From IMG/VR virus record IMGVR_UViG_3300033144_000536, positions 1 through 47,063 of that record: a stretch of 47,063 bases of DNA. One strand, 5' to 3'. Of this stretch, positions 4,390 to 13,026 are shown piece by piece. The position numbers and the translations under genes are program-made. The DNA comes from a virus. The notes under the pieces are model-generated. The model ran no database searches. It saw only the letters and a program-made list of their open reading frames with translations, and had not been told where the DNA came from. Position 1 is the first letter of the stretch. Each line of letters starts with the position of its first letter.

Positions 4390-4731
4390 GCTAAATCTCA
4401 CAAGGAAAAGAAGAGCGAGACAGGATAATAACCTTGAAATCTAGGTAGAAAAGTCTAAACCCCCCGCTCGGGGCCCTGAAAAGTCGCATATATGACATGG
4501 AAAATCCTAAAACGCACGCGGACCCGCAAATTTGAAACCCATTTCTCGTAGGGAAAAAGAAAGCGAGGATAGGGGGCAACACCATACCCCTATATTTGTA
4601 ACAACTTTTTTAAAAACAGTGACATAAGCCTTATAATATAGATAAGTAACACCCTATTGTCACACTTTATGTAAAAACACTTCAAAACCTGTAATGATAT
4701 AGACTAAAGAAAACAAACAAAAACTAACTAA
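4390..4731. other. Gene-free region between divergent arms
   Basis: No convincing gene lies between 4209 and 4731. After the pentamer array this part holds an imperfect direct repeat (4397-4419 and 4544-4566: CTC, then GGAAAA-GAA, then GCGAG), a CCCC-GCTC-GGGG hairpin near 4460-4475, a GCGG/CCGC inverted pair near 4518-4526, and an A/T-rich stretch with TATAATATAG at about 4633 that could be the late promoter. It may encode a structured leader RNA or contain the replication origin. A 64-codon minus frame here (4391-4585) is not supported. Confidence 0.4.
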
Positions 4732-5190
4732 ATGTCTATAATTCAAAGTTATCCAAAAGGTACGCCTAAAAAAGAAGATTATGTAATAGGTACATCTATA
4801 CCTACGGCTAATTCTGATGAAACGCCAACTACTAGAAACTTTTTAGTAGGATCAATAGTTGATCTAGCAAATAGTACAAGTTTAGGTTACACATCATACG
4901 TAGCTTTAATAAGTCAAACAGGAACAAACGATCCTATAGCTACACAATTAGCTAACACAACTAATAAAACATTTACATTCACTAGAGCATCAAATGGAAG
5001 TTATAGCATAATCGCATCAGGTAGTTTGTTTACCTCAGGTAAAACTATAGTGTTTTTAAATGGAGGCGCTGCAGAAAATAATCATGACGTAGCGTGGCTA
5101 AGAGTAAGTGATACTATTATAAACCTAGAAACACATAACAGCGACAATAAATTTACAAACGGTTCTTTAGAAATAAGAATATACTCATAA
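4732..5190 (+). CDS. Short fibre/appendage anchor protein (152 aa)
   Basis: The N-terminus (SIIQSYPKGTPKKEDYVIGT) has the layout of the anchoring segment found in many phage fibre proteins: a SYP motif, a Thr/Asp spacer, then IGT and a short NFLVGSIVDLAN helix. The rest (residues 50-152) is a beta-rich globular domain with Gly/Asn/Thr repeats. The same anchor recurs in the next gene. The product probably attaches to the tail or capsid and carries or caps a fibre. The start is preceded by the A-rich leader AACTAACTAAATG. It is the first gene of the plus-strand late arm. Confidence 0.6.
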   Translation: MSIIQSYPKGTPKKEDYVIGTSIPTANSDETPTTRNFLVGSIVDLANSTSLGYTSYVALISQTGTNDPIATQLANTTNKTFTFTRASNGSYSIIASGSLFTSGKTIVFLNGGAAENNHDVAWLRVSDTIINLETHNSDNKFTNGSLEIRIYS

Positions 5191-5199
5191 AATTAACAC

Positions 5200-5907
5200 A
5201 TGGCTAGAATAAGTTCGTATCCATTTGATACAACTGTCACAGATAATGACGCATGGATAGGAACTGACGCGGCAAACAGACAGACAAAGCAATTCACTGC
5301 ATCGGCAGTAGCTAAATATCTAAACCTTAACGCTAAAGTTAATATAGGTGGCCAAATGTCTTTTAAGTGGTCTGATACACAAAACGGTGGAGCAGGTACT
5401 ATATCTAAAACTGGTGGTGGTGGATCTGGTGATTCTCTTGATACTTTAACACAAGTAAGAATATCTATAACAGAACTAAATGGTCAAAATGTAGTTAAGT
5501 TTTTAGAGTATATAACAGGTACACCTATATTACTAGGTCAAGGTGATCAGATAAGTCAGTTTGGTAATTATACACTAGACACTTACACTGTAGATCCTGC
5601 AGATCCTTTTTACTATATAGCTGATTTAACTTACATCGGTGGTAATGGAGTTATCGCTCCACAAGGAACTCAATATACGTTAATACACTTTAATATACAA
5701 GGTGCTGATGTAAATTTAAAACAAGATTTTTCCTCTTCAGCACAATGGGTTATAAACAATACAACAGGCAAAGCGGAGCCTTCAGTTACATTAACTGACA
5801 ATTCAAATCCGCCAAAAGAAATAAAAGGATGTGTAACATACACAAACGCAACAACAATAACAGTTGATTTTGACCAGTCGGTGGCAGGTTCATCAATACT
5901 AAACTAA
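5200..5907 (+). CDS. Fibre/appendage anchor protein (235 aa)
   Basis: The N-terminus (MARISSYPFDTTVTDNDAWIGTD, then TKQFTASAVAKYLN) is the recurrent virion-anchoring segment of marine phage fibre proteins and is homologous in layout to the preceding gene. A Gly-rich linker (GGGGSGDS) near residues 73-80 leads to a beta-rich C-terminal domain. It lies 9 bp after the previous gene, in one operon with the two larger fibre genes. The likely role is attachment of, or a short fibre in, the receptor-binding apparatus. The exact position in the virion cannot be told. Confidence 0.6.
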   Translation: MARISSYPFDTTVTDNDAWIGTDAANRQTKQFTASAVAKYLNLNAKVNIGGQMSFKWSDTQNGGAGTISKTGGGGSGDSLDTLTQVRISITELNGQNVVKFLEYITGTPILLGQGDQISQFGNYTLDTYTVDPADPFYYIADLTYIGGNGVIAPQGTQYTLIHFNIQGADVNLKQDFSSSAQWVINNTTGKAEPSVTLTDNSNPPKEIKGCVTYTNATTITVDFDQSVAGSSILN

Positions 5908-5928
5908 TAAACTAAAAAAAAACAAACT

Positions 5929-7878
5929 ATGCCTATTAATTACTACTGCGCCATTGCGATGAATGGCTCTGACATTGAGATGAACAAAAATCAGCTGCAA
6001 TTGCCGGTTATTGACAATGAATCATCAGCACCTACATCACCAGTCGAAGGTCAAATGTATTTTGACACGAGCGTCGGTGACAAAACAATGTATTTCTACA
6101 ATGGAACTGCATGGATAGAAATGGATGGTTCTGGCTCAGGTGTAGAATCTTTTACAAATGCTAATGGTACATATATATCTGCAACTACTGTTAATACAGC
6201 GGCAACAGGTGCTGTAACAGTTGGAACTATAGATCTTAGTGCTGCAGACGGAACAGACACGAGTGGCAGATTTTTAAGTAAAGATAATGTTTGGTCAGCA
6301 ATTGACGCAGGCGTTACAACCGTAGATACAACAGATGGTACATATATTGACTTAACTCCTAACACAGCAACATCAGGCGCTGTGACGGTAACTGCAGATT
6401 TAAGCGCGATTGATGGTACGTCTAGTACTACAACTAGATTTTTATCTAAAGACAATACTTGGGATATTCCTTCTTATACCACAAACACAGACGAAACATA
6501 TACATTACCAGTCGCTGCAGGTGCTGCTAATTCTGCTTATCTTAACTTAACAGCTGGAGGTACTGGTTCAGGTATTAAATCTTCTACACAAATAACTGGA
6601 GATACTACTACTATTAAAGTTACTCCAACTGCTGGAAACAACGGAAATATACTTTTTGATTTACAAGATGACGTTACAATAACAACCTCATTAACAATAA
6701 GTGGAAGCGCAGGTGATGCATTGGATATTCCTTCTGGTAAGGGAACAAGTGCTTTAACTATAGGAACTGATCCTTCTGATACATTAACAACTAAAAGTTA
6801 TGTTGATGGTTTAGTTTCAGGTGGTTTAACTTTTAAAGGTACTTTTAGAGCTGATACAGGTGCTATACTCTCAGGAGGTAATTCTGGTTCTTTCTTATAT
6901 AATTGTCCAGGTGGTGCAGGAACTAGAGTAGCCGTAACGCAAGGTGATTACTACGTGGTTGCAACAGCGGGAGGTTCTTTCTATTGTTCAGGTGTTACAC
7001 TAGATATTGGTGATGCTATTATAGCTGTAGATGATGCGGCAGCTGATTCTTCAGACGCGGCTGATTGGTCAACAATATCACAAGGTGTTACTGTGAATAG
7101 TTTTACAAATGCCAATGGTACTTATATTTCTGCTGGCACGGTAAACACTAACGCCACTGGGGCGGTAACAGTAGGTACAATAGATTTATCTGCCGTAGAC
7201 GGAACTTCTGATACATCTACAAAATTCTTAAGTAAAGACAACACATGGGATGTACCTTCCTACACAACAAATACTGACGCTAAATATGCATTGCAAGCAG
7301 ATCCTAAAAGTGGATCAGACGTTCCTTTAACATTAAACGGTTCAGATGGTGGTGCAGATACTACTGTAAATCTAACACAAGGAACAGGTATAACATTAAC
7401 TAGAAATAGCGCTACACAAATAACAATAGCAGCTGATAACAATGGTGATATAACAGATGTAGAAGCTTCAACTGTAAACGCGGAACTAGGTATTAAAGTA
7501 ACAGATGGCTCTGGTCCTATACCAAAAGTTGGTCTTGATATTAAAGGACTTTCTGACGTTGGAACGGGACTTTCTGGCGCTGATCAATTTCCTATATATG
7601 ATGTAACTGCAGATGCAAATAAATACGTCCAAGCATCTAACTTAGCTCCTATTGTAAGAAAATCAAGCACTATAGCTACTACAATAACTTCTTTTGGAAC
7701 TGTAACACACGGTCTAGGATCTTTCGATGTAATAGTTCAACTTTATGATGCTAGTACTTATGAAACAATATATGCTTGTGTTGATAGAGCTACTGTTGAT
7801 ACTGTTGCTATATCTGGAGGTAGTTTCCCGGCAGGAAACATAAGAGTGTTAGTTTCTCTTGCTGATCAAGGAGCATAA
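5929..7878 (+). CDS. Repeat-containing tail fibre protein (649 aa)
   Basis: A Thr/Gly/Ala-rich beta-repeat protein. A repeat unit with the landmarks NGTYIS, GAVTV, DLSA-DGT and RFLSKDN-W occurs at about residues 73-126, 128-180 and 389-445. Together with intervening sequences it looks like the beta-structured shaft of a trimeric fibre. The N-terminus begins MPINYYC, matched by MAINYFC in the next gene, suggesting a shared attachment peptide. Residues 35-65 (APTSPVEGQMYFDTSVG) match a segment common at the start of fibre shafts. The C-terminus (FGTVTHGLGSFDVIVQLYD) is a compact tip domain seen in phage fibres. Confidence 0.7.
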   Translation: MPINYYCAIAMNGSDIEMNKNQLQLPVIDNESSAPTSPVEGQMYFDTSVGDKTMYFYNGTAWIEMDGSGSGVESFTNANGTYISATTVNTAATGAVTVGTIDLSAADGTDTSGRFLSKDNVWSAIDAGVTTVDTTDGTYIDLTPNTATSGAVTVTADLSAIDGTSSTTTRFLSKDNTWDIPSYTTNTDETYTLPVAAGAANSAYLNLTAGGTGSGIKSSTQITGDTTTIKVTPTAGNNGNILFDLQDDVTITTSLTISGSAGDALDIPSGKGTSALTIGTDPSDTLTTKSYVDGLVSGGLTFKGTFRADTGAILSGGNSGSFLYNCPGGAGTRVAVTQGDYYVVATAGGSFYCSGVTLDIGDAIIAVDDAAADSSDAADWSTISQGVTVNSFTNANGTYISAGTVNTNATGAVTVGTIDLSAVDGTSDTSTKFLSKDNTWDVPSYTTNTDAKYALQADPKSGSDVPLTLNGSDGGADTTVNLTQGTGITLTRNSATQITIAADNNGDITDVEASTVNAELGIKVTDGSGPIPKVGLDIKGLSDVGTGLSGADQFPIYDVTADANKYVQASNLAPIVRKSSTIATTITSFGTVTHGLGSFDVIVQLYDASTYETIYACVDRATVDTVAISGGSFPAGNIRVLVSLADQGA

Positions 7879-7917
7879 TAAAAATAAAATAAAATTAAAT
7901 AAATAAACTAAACTTAT

Positions 7918-10380
7918 ATGGCTATAAACTATTTTTGCGACGTCAGTGTTGGAGCTAAGCTATTTGCAGAGCCAACCAGCACGAGTGCCCCAACAAATAC
8001 AACATACAAATTTGAAGTAACTGGCGGGAGTAATTTTTTAGGCGCTTGGGGTGGTTTTGATAGCACGTATAGTACTGTAATTGAAGGAATAAAATTATTG
8101 GCAGATAGTTTAAGCGAGCATATGTTAACTAGAATAACACCACGCTTAGAGGTTTATCCTTACGAAAATCCAGTTGATACTGTAGACAATACATACACAA
8201 CGGGTTTCGTAGGATCTTCTTTTTCTATTGGGTCAGAAAACACTATAGGTGATTCTAGTTCTACAAACTTAGGTATAATAGGATTTAACAATAAACTTTC
8301 AGGAGATAAAATGCTAATTGTAGGTCAAGGTAATGAAGTTCAAGGCAGTAATGTCTCTTCTTTATTAGTTGGTACTACGAATGCATTAGTTTCACCTGGA
8401 GCAATAATAAACTCAACTGTTGTTGGTCAAAACCATAGTATTAGTAAAAGCTTAATTAGAAGTATATTTAGTGGTATAAATAATACACTCGATGCCAACG
8501 CCACAAACGTTTTAGTAGCCGGTAGTGGTTTGAAAATTAGCGGTAATAATAGTTCTATATTTGGAGCTAATAATCAAATAATAAGTGCTAGTAATGTTTT
8601 AGTTGGTGGGTTTAGTAATGAAATAGAAAACACTTCAAGTTCAAGTAATATAAATTATTACGGAACAACAGTGTTTGGCTGGAATAATAGCGTCAAAAAC
8701 AGGCAGTCTGAGGGCGCCACTTCTAATCATACTAACTCTTCACTTGTAGTAGGTAGAGATAATCAAGTTGCGCCAAACTCCCTAGGGTCTATAGAAAGTA
8801 TGATTGTTGGTGGTTACAACAATTACATATGGGCGGGCGCAGATAGAGGTTTAGTAGTTGGTGCTAATAATTATGTTATTGGTAGTGGGTCTTTTACATC
8901 TGAACCAGGTTCTTCTCCTAGTGCCTCTATTTTTGAATCATCAATAGTTGCGGGTAATACAAACTACATAAACACTACAGATAGTATAGTTGTAGGTAGA
9001 AACAATGGTGATGTATCTAATAGTGGTGGCGCTATAACTTATACCCCTTTACAAGGAAAAGAACTACTTATAATAGGTAATAATCATACGTCTAATGATC
9101 CTAATACTAAAGGTTGTTTTGCTATTGGAAACAACATTACTATAGCAAATGGTTCTACAGCAACTGGTTTTATAGGAGCTAATATGACAGGTGGTGGTAA
9201 CAATAATCTTTATGTAGGTTCAAGTCACTCAGGAAGCACTTCTAATTCTATTTCAGTTGGGCAAAATAACGATTTTGAGCCTACTGGATTTGGAAGCAAC
9301 CCTTCACAATTATCACTGATAGCCGGTAGAAATAATGAAAGTAAAGGTATTTTAAACTTTACACTTGGAAGTTCTGGTACTATTAATGGTGATACTATTG
9401 GTAATAACTTTATTATAGGAAACCTTTGTTCTATTGGTGATGCAAATACACAATTACAAAAAAATATTTCAATAGGTTTTAATAACGTTTCTCAATTAAA
9501 TAGTAAAATATTAATTGGTAAAAATCTAAACCAAAATATAGGCTACAACTCAGTAGGAGAAATTGTTGTGTTAGGAAAAAACAATGATTATGCTAATAGT
9601 CATTATGATAAAACAGGACTAGCACCTGCTCTTATTGTCGGAGCTTCTAACGCAAGTGGCTCAACCACAAGAAGAGACGCTTTAATAATAACAAACAGAA
9701 CGAGTAGTACTAAAGAAAGCTGTGTTATACTACCTACGGTAGGCAAAAACCACAACTACCCTAACGACGCTTCAGCGGCTATAGGTGGTGTACCACTGTA
9801 TGGTGTATATCACAACGATGGTGATCTTAAAATAAGATTAACATCTGACACTGGTTTTACGTCATATAGCAGTAGCATCCGTTACACAACTCAAACACTG
9901 GCTTGTGCTGGAACAGCTAACCAAACCTATTATCACTCTGGAACATCCGCATACCCTGTAACAGGTGACACATGTATGTCTAGAAGTGGATCAACAGGTA
10001 ATTATACTTTTACAAAACTAACAGGAGGTTGGTACTTGTTAGGAAACGCGGGATTAATACAAATAAACTCAGTAGGTGTAATGATTGCATCAGCGTCATG
10101 CCCTAACCAACTAATAGATTTCTTAGCAACTGGACCAACTAATTTTAACAGTATATGCTCATTTGGAACCAGTTTACCAGTTCCAACTACAACATACTAC
10201 CACGATGGTGGCGGTACTTTCCCTACTGATGGTGATAAAATGTATACTGATTCTTCAGGTAATTCACCGGCGTCGGCAGGTTACTATTATTTATATGATG
10301 CTGGGTGTGATAATGTATACGTAAGAATAACAGCTAGTGACGGAACTATATTAGAGCAAACAGAGTGTACCGTATGCTAA
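7918..10380 (+). CDS. Large adhesin-like receptor-binding fibre (820 aa)
   Basis: After the MAINYFC start and a short domain, residues about 95-560 consist of many degenerate repeats of the form hydrophobic-VG-x-x-N/G-N (such as LVGGFSNEI, VVGRNN, IIGNNH), the pattern of the left-handed beta-roll head of YadA-type trimeric adhesins. Near residues 600-640 is a junction segment, then two related Cys-containing domains (about 660-740 and 745-820) with TYYH-G, GD and a final cysteine. It is the likely host-recognition fibre, last of the fibre block, with about 90 bp of non-coding sequence after it. Confidence 0.65.
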   Translation: MAINYFCDVSVGAKLFAEPTSTSAPTNTTYKFEVTGGSNFLGAWGGFDSTYSTVIEGIKLLADSLSEHMLTRITPRLEVYPYENPVDTVDNTYTTGFVGSSFSIGSENTIGDSSSTNLGIIGFNNKLSGDKMLIVGQGNEVQGSNVSSLLVGTTNALVSPGAIINSTVVGQNHSISKSLIRSIFSGINNTLDANATNVLVAGSGLKISGNNSSIFGANNQIISASNVLVGGFSNEIENTSSSSNINYYGTTVFGWNNSVKNRQSEGATSNHTNSSLVVGRDNQVAPNSLGSIESMIVGGYNNYIWAGADRGLVVGANNYVIGSGSFTSEPGSSPSASIFESSIVAGNTNYINTTDSIVVGRNNGDVSNSGGAITYTPLQGKELLIIGNNHTSNDPNTKGCFAIGNNITIANGSTATGFIGANMTGGGNNNLYVGSSHSGSTSNSISVGQNNDFEPTGFGSNPSQLSLIAGRNNESKGILNFTLGSSGTINGDTIGNNFIIGNLCSIGDANTQLQKNISIGFNNVSQLNSKILIGKNLNQNIGYNSVGEIVVLGKNNDYANSHYDKTGLAPALIVGASNASGSTTRRDALIITNRTSSTKESCVILPTVGKNHNYPNDASAAIGGVPLYGVYHNDGDLKIRLTSDTGFTSYSSSIRYTTQTLACAGTANQTYYHSGTSAYPVTGDTCMSRSGSTGNYTFTKLTGGWYLLGNAGLIQINSVGVMIASASCPNQLIDFLATGPTNFNSICSFGTSLPVPTTTYYHDGGGTFPTDGDKMYTDSSGNSPASAGYYYLYDAGCDNVYVRITASDGTILEQTECTVC

Positions 10381-10405
10381 TAGTAAAAATAATTAAAAAC
10401 AAGTG

Positions 10406-10435
10406 ACTATATAAATATACCCGGCACGGGATAGT
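10406..10435 (+). terminator. Weak hairpin after fibre genes
   Basis: ACTAT (10406-10410) pairs with ATAGT (10431-10435) around a CCCG-GCA-CGGG stem-loop (10420-10430). There is no clear U-tract, so it may be an RNA-stability or weak termination signal between the fibre block and the following genes. Confidence 0.3.
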
Positions 10436-10469
10436 GTAAACCAAATAATAACATAAAAAACCAAAACCA

Positions 10470-10760
10470 ATGACGTTTTATTACGAGACTAATTCGTGGA
10501 CTAGTCAACCACAACCAGATGAAAACCAAATCAAACTATGGAACCATATAGCCGATAAAGCTAACTGGCGCATAGTTCAATTACCAAACGGTTACTACCA
10601 AACAGAATACCAAGATCTTCGAAATGAAGAAACCTGGAAGGATGTTACGCGGCGAGAAACAATGGAAGCCGCTGAGACTTCAATAGATAAGACAATAGAA
10701 CACTACAAAAAGAAAGTTGAATTTTTAAACGGACCTAAAGTAGTAAAAACTTTTAAATAA
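10470..10760 (+). CDS. Hypothetical protein (96 aa)
   Basis: A charged, mainly helical 96-residue protein with an aromatic N-terminal half (FYYETNSWTSQPQPDENQ, LWNHIADKANW) and a C-terminal helix rich in Glu and Lys (ETSIDKTIEHYKKKVEFL). Its place after the fibre genes and directly before groEL suggests a small virion or fibre-associated protein. No family is recognised. Confidence 0.65.
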   Translation: MTFYYETNSWTSQPQPDENQIKLWNHIADKANWRIVQLPNGYYQTEYQDLRNEETWKDVTRRETMEAAETSIDKTIEHYKKKVEFLNGPKVVKTFK

Positions 10761-10788
10761 AATAAATTAAATTAAATCTAATTAAATC

Positions 10789-12339
10789 ATGGCGGATGCT
10801 ATAGTAAAAAATCTTAGTTTTGGAGACAAAGCTAAAGATAAAATATTTAAAGGAATTGAACAACTCACAAATGCTGTTAGCTCCACTTTAGGAGCTAGCG
10901 GTAAATGTGTCATAATGGAAGATGACCAGGGTAATCCTGTTATAACAAAAGATGGTGTTACTGTTGCAAACTGCATAACATTGCACGATCCAATAGAAAA
11001 TATGGGTGCTACCTTATTAAAAGGTGCGGCTAGAAAAACAGTTAATGAAGCTGGTGATGGAACGACTACGGCCACCGTGTTAGCTCACGCTATATTAAGT
11101 GAGGCTCGTAGTAAAGATGTAAATCCTAGAGAATTAAAAGAAGGAATAAACAAAGCTGTTAACGAAGTTGTTAAGTATTTAGAATCAATAAGTATACCTG
11201 TTAAAGGTGACATGATAGATGACATAGCAACTATATCAACTAATAATGACAAAGTTTTAGGTAAATTAATAGGTGATGCTTTTAGAGAGGTAGGTGAGAC
11301 AGGGATTGTAACACTAGGTGTTTCTGAAAACGGAATAACAGAGACTGAAATAGTAGATGGTATAGAATACTATAAAGGTTATTGTCATCAAAACTTTATA
11401 ACTGACAAAGAAAAAGGCACGGCGGAACTAGATAGACCGCTGGTTTTAATAATGGAATCAAAAGTAGAATCTATTAGACAAATACAACCAGTACTAGAAC
11501 ATGTGATAAAAAACAATAAACCATTACTTTTAATAGGTGAAGTTGATCCAACGGTTCTTTCTGCTTTAGTAATGAATAAAATGAAGGGTAATATTAAAGT
11601 AAATGTTGTAGACCCTCCAGCATATGGCTTGCGTAAAAAAGAAATACTAAATGATTTAGCTTTGCTTACAAACTCAACTATAATAAATGAGGATCTAGGT
11701 GATGATTTAAATGCAATACAAATAGATTATTTAGGTGAATGTGTAAAGTCAGTTTCTCAAGAAAATCAAACAGTAATTCAAGTAGAAGAAATACCTGATG
11801 AAGCTAAAGATTTTATAGAAAAAATAAAAAAAGATTTAAAAAAGAAAAACCCTGCACACGTTGTTGTTAATTTAGAAAGAAGATTAGCTACATTAAGTGC
11901 TAAAGTGGCTATAGTAAAAGTAGGTGCTTTTTCTGATGTAGAATTAAAAGAAAAAACAGATAGGGTCGAAGACGCTATATGTGCTACAAAAGCCGCTATA
12001 AAACAAGGTATAGTACCAGGAGGTGGTATTGCTTTATTAAATGCTTCATCAATAATAAAACCTAAAACAAAAGGTCAAAAAGTATTATTAGAAGCTATAA
12101 AATCACCTTTTAAAACTATACTTAAAAACGCTAATATTAAAGAACCGGATTTTAGTAAAAATGACGGTACTGGATTAAACGTGGTTACAGGAAAAATGGT
12201 AAATATGGTTGAGTCAGGGATTATTGATCCTTTGCTCGTGACTAAAAGCGCTTTGATTAACGCGGCTTCTGTGGCAACAACTATTCTTTCTACTGATTGT
12301 GTAATTAATAATATGAGAATAGATGAAAGCGCTAGGTAG
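10789..12339 (+). CDS. groEL: Phage-encoded GroEL-type chaperonin (60 kDa)
   Basis: An ATP-dependent group I chaperonin subunit of 516 aa, against about 545 in bacteria. All nucleotide-site landmarks are visible: TKDGVTVA (Asp55), GDGTTTATVLA (Asp90), and RVEDAICATKAA with the catalytic Asp395, followed by GIVPGGGIAL. The apical-domain region (about residues 190-370) keeps the EIVDGIEYYKGY segment. The C-terminus lacks the Gly-Gly-Met tail of cellular GroEL. The gene precedes groES, the reverse of the usual bacterial order, and overlaps it by 17 bp. It probably folds phage virion proteins in the infected cell and could form a ring with its own co-chaperonin. Confidence 0.93.
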   Translation: MADAIVKNLSFGDKAKDKIFKGIEQLTNAVSSTLGASGKCVIMEDDQGNPVITKDGVTVANCITLHDPIENMGATLLKGAARKTVNEAGDGTTTATVLAHAILSEARSKDVNPRELKEGINKAVNEVVKYLESISIPVKGDMIDDIATISTNNDKVLGKLIGDAFREVGETGIVTLGVSENGITETEIVDGIEYYKGYCHQNFITDKEKGTAELDRPLVLIMESKVESIRQIQPVLEHVIKNNKPLLLIGEVDPTVLSALVMNKMKGNIKVNVVDPPAYGLRKKEILNDLALLTNSTIINEDLGDDLNAIQIDYLGECVKSVSQENQTVIQVEEIPDEAKDFIEKIKKDLKKKNPAHVVVNLERRLATLSAKVAIVKVGAFSDVELKEKTDRVEDAICATKAAIKQGIVPGGGIALLNASSIIKPKTKGQKVLLEAIKSPFKTILKNANIKEPDFSKNDGTGLNVVTGKMVNMVESGIIDPLLVTKSALINAASVATTILSTDCVINNMRIDESAR

Positions 12340-12583
12340 AAATTTAATTATAGAAAAGCTAGAAGATCAAATTCAAGAAACTGATGGCGGGTTACTTTTA
12401 GCAGAAATACATAGAGATGACATTAGGTACTTAAAAGCTAAAATTATAAGCCTAGGTAATGATGTTGAGGGTGTTAAAAAAGAAGATATTATATTTTATG
12501 ACAAGCACGCTGGTCATAAGATACAGAATAATAAAAAAATATATCACGTTATTAAGTCAACAGACGTGGTCGTTGTTTTGTGA
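12323..12583 (+). CDS. groES: Phage-encoded GroES-type co-chaperonin
   Basis: An 86-residue protein of Cpn10 size. It starts with KALGRNLIIEKLED, has a mobile-loop-like segment at about residues 17-36 (QETDGGLLLAE) with the expected Gly-Gly and hydrophobic contact residues, then KAKIISLGNDVEGVKKEDIIFYD and a final beta strand (KSTDVVVVL) equivalent to the C-terminal strand of GroES. It starts inside the 3' end of groEL, so the pair is translationally coupled. It caps the chaperonin cavity; the roof region is short compared with bacterial GroES. Confidence 0.85.
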   Translation: MKALGRNLIIEKLEDQIQETDGGLLLAEIHRDDIRYLKAKIISLGNDVEGVKKEDIIFYDKHAGHKIQNNKKIYHVIKSTDVVVVL

Positions 12584-13026
12584 AAAAGCTAGAAGCAGGA
12601 GATTTAAAAAATCTTAATCTGCTAAAACATTATCGAATAATACGTAAATGGGCTTCCAAAAACAACGATCTAAATGAGGCAGATTTAGAACTATTGATAT
12701 ATTTAGATTGTATAGACTTGTTTACAAAAAAAGATTTTGAAGCAGGTTCTTACTCTTACAGTTGGGATAATAGAAGATGGAGTAGATTAATAAAAGGTGA
12801 ATGGATTTCTGTTTGGAGACAAAGAAATAGAACAACTCAAAAATACAATATATACAAAGTTTCTTTTAAAGGTAAACAGCTTATTAAAAGAATATATCGC
12901 ATAATGCTAGGTGAAGATGATATTCCTATCAGTAAAAGGCGAAACAAGATTATAAAAGGAAATTCATATATAGATAAGGTTTTAACTAAATCTATATATA
13001 ATGTTAATAAAGATAAAAACAGATAA
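12580..13026 (+). CDS. Hypothetical basic protein (148 aa), wHTH-like
   Basis: It starts with GTG, overlapping the groES stop in a GTGA junction. The protein is basic, with an N-terminal helical region (LLKHYRIIRKWASKNN) followed by a two-helix and beta-wing-like order of segments (EADLELLIYLDCI, YNIYKVSFKGKQLIKRIYRIM) that resembles a winged-helix DNA-binding domain of the MarR type. This is a structural guess from the pattern only. Coupling to groEL/groES suggests expression with the late genes. Confidence 0.55.
   Translation: MKKLEAGDLKNLNLLKHYRIIRKWASKNNDLNEADLELLIYLDCIDLFTKKDFEAGSYSYSWDNRRWSRLIKGEWISVWRQRNRTTQKYNIYKVSFKGKQLIKRIYRIMLGEDDIPISKRRNKIIKGNSYIDKVLTKSIYNVNKDKNR

Noticed and set aside
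4391-4585. 64-codon minus-strand frame in the divergence region
   Set aside because: No typical leader, odd composition (Pro/Phe/Ser/Arg) and overlap with repeats and hairpins; better explained as non-coding.
6096-6455. 119-codon minus frame inside the tail fibre gene
   Set aside because: Mirror of a repetitive Thr/Ala/Val coding region; opposite to the late operon and without a leader.
10789-12583. A bacterial chromosomal groE operon, meaning host DNA in the window
   Set aside because: Gene order is reversed, the Gly-Gly-Met tail is missing, and both sides are phage virion genes with the same base composition.
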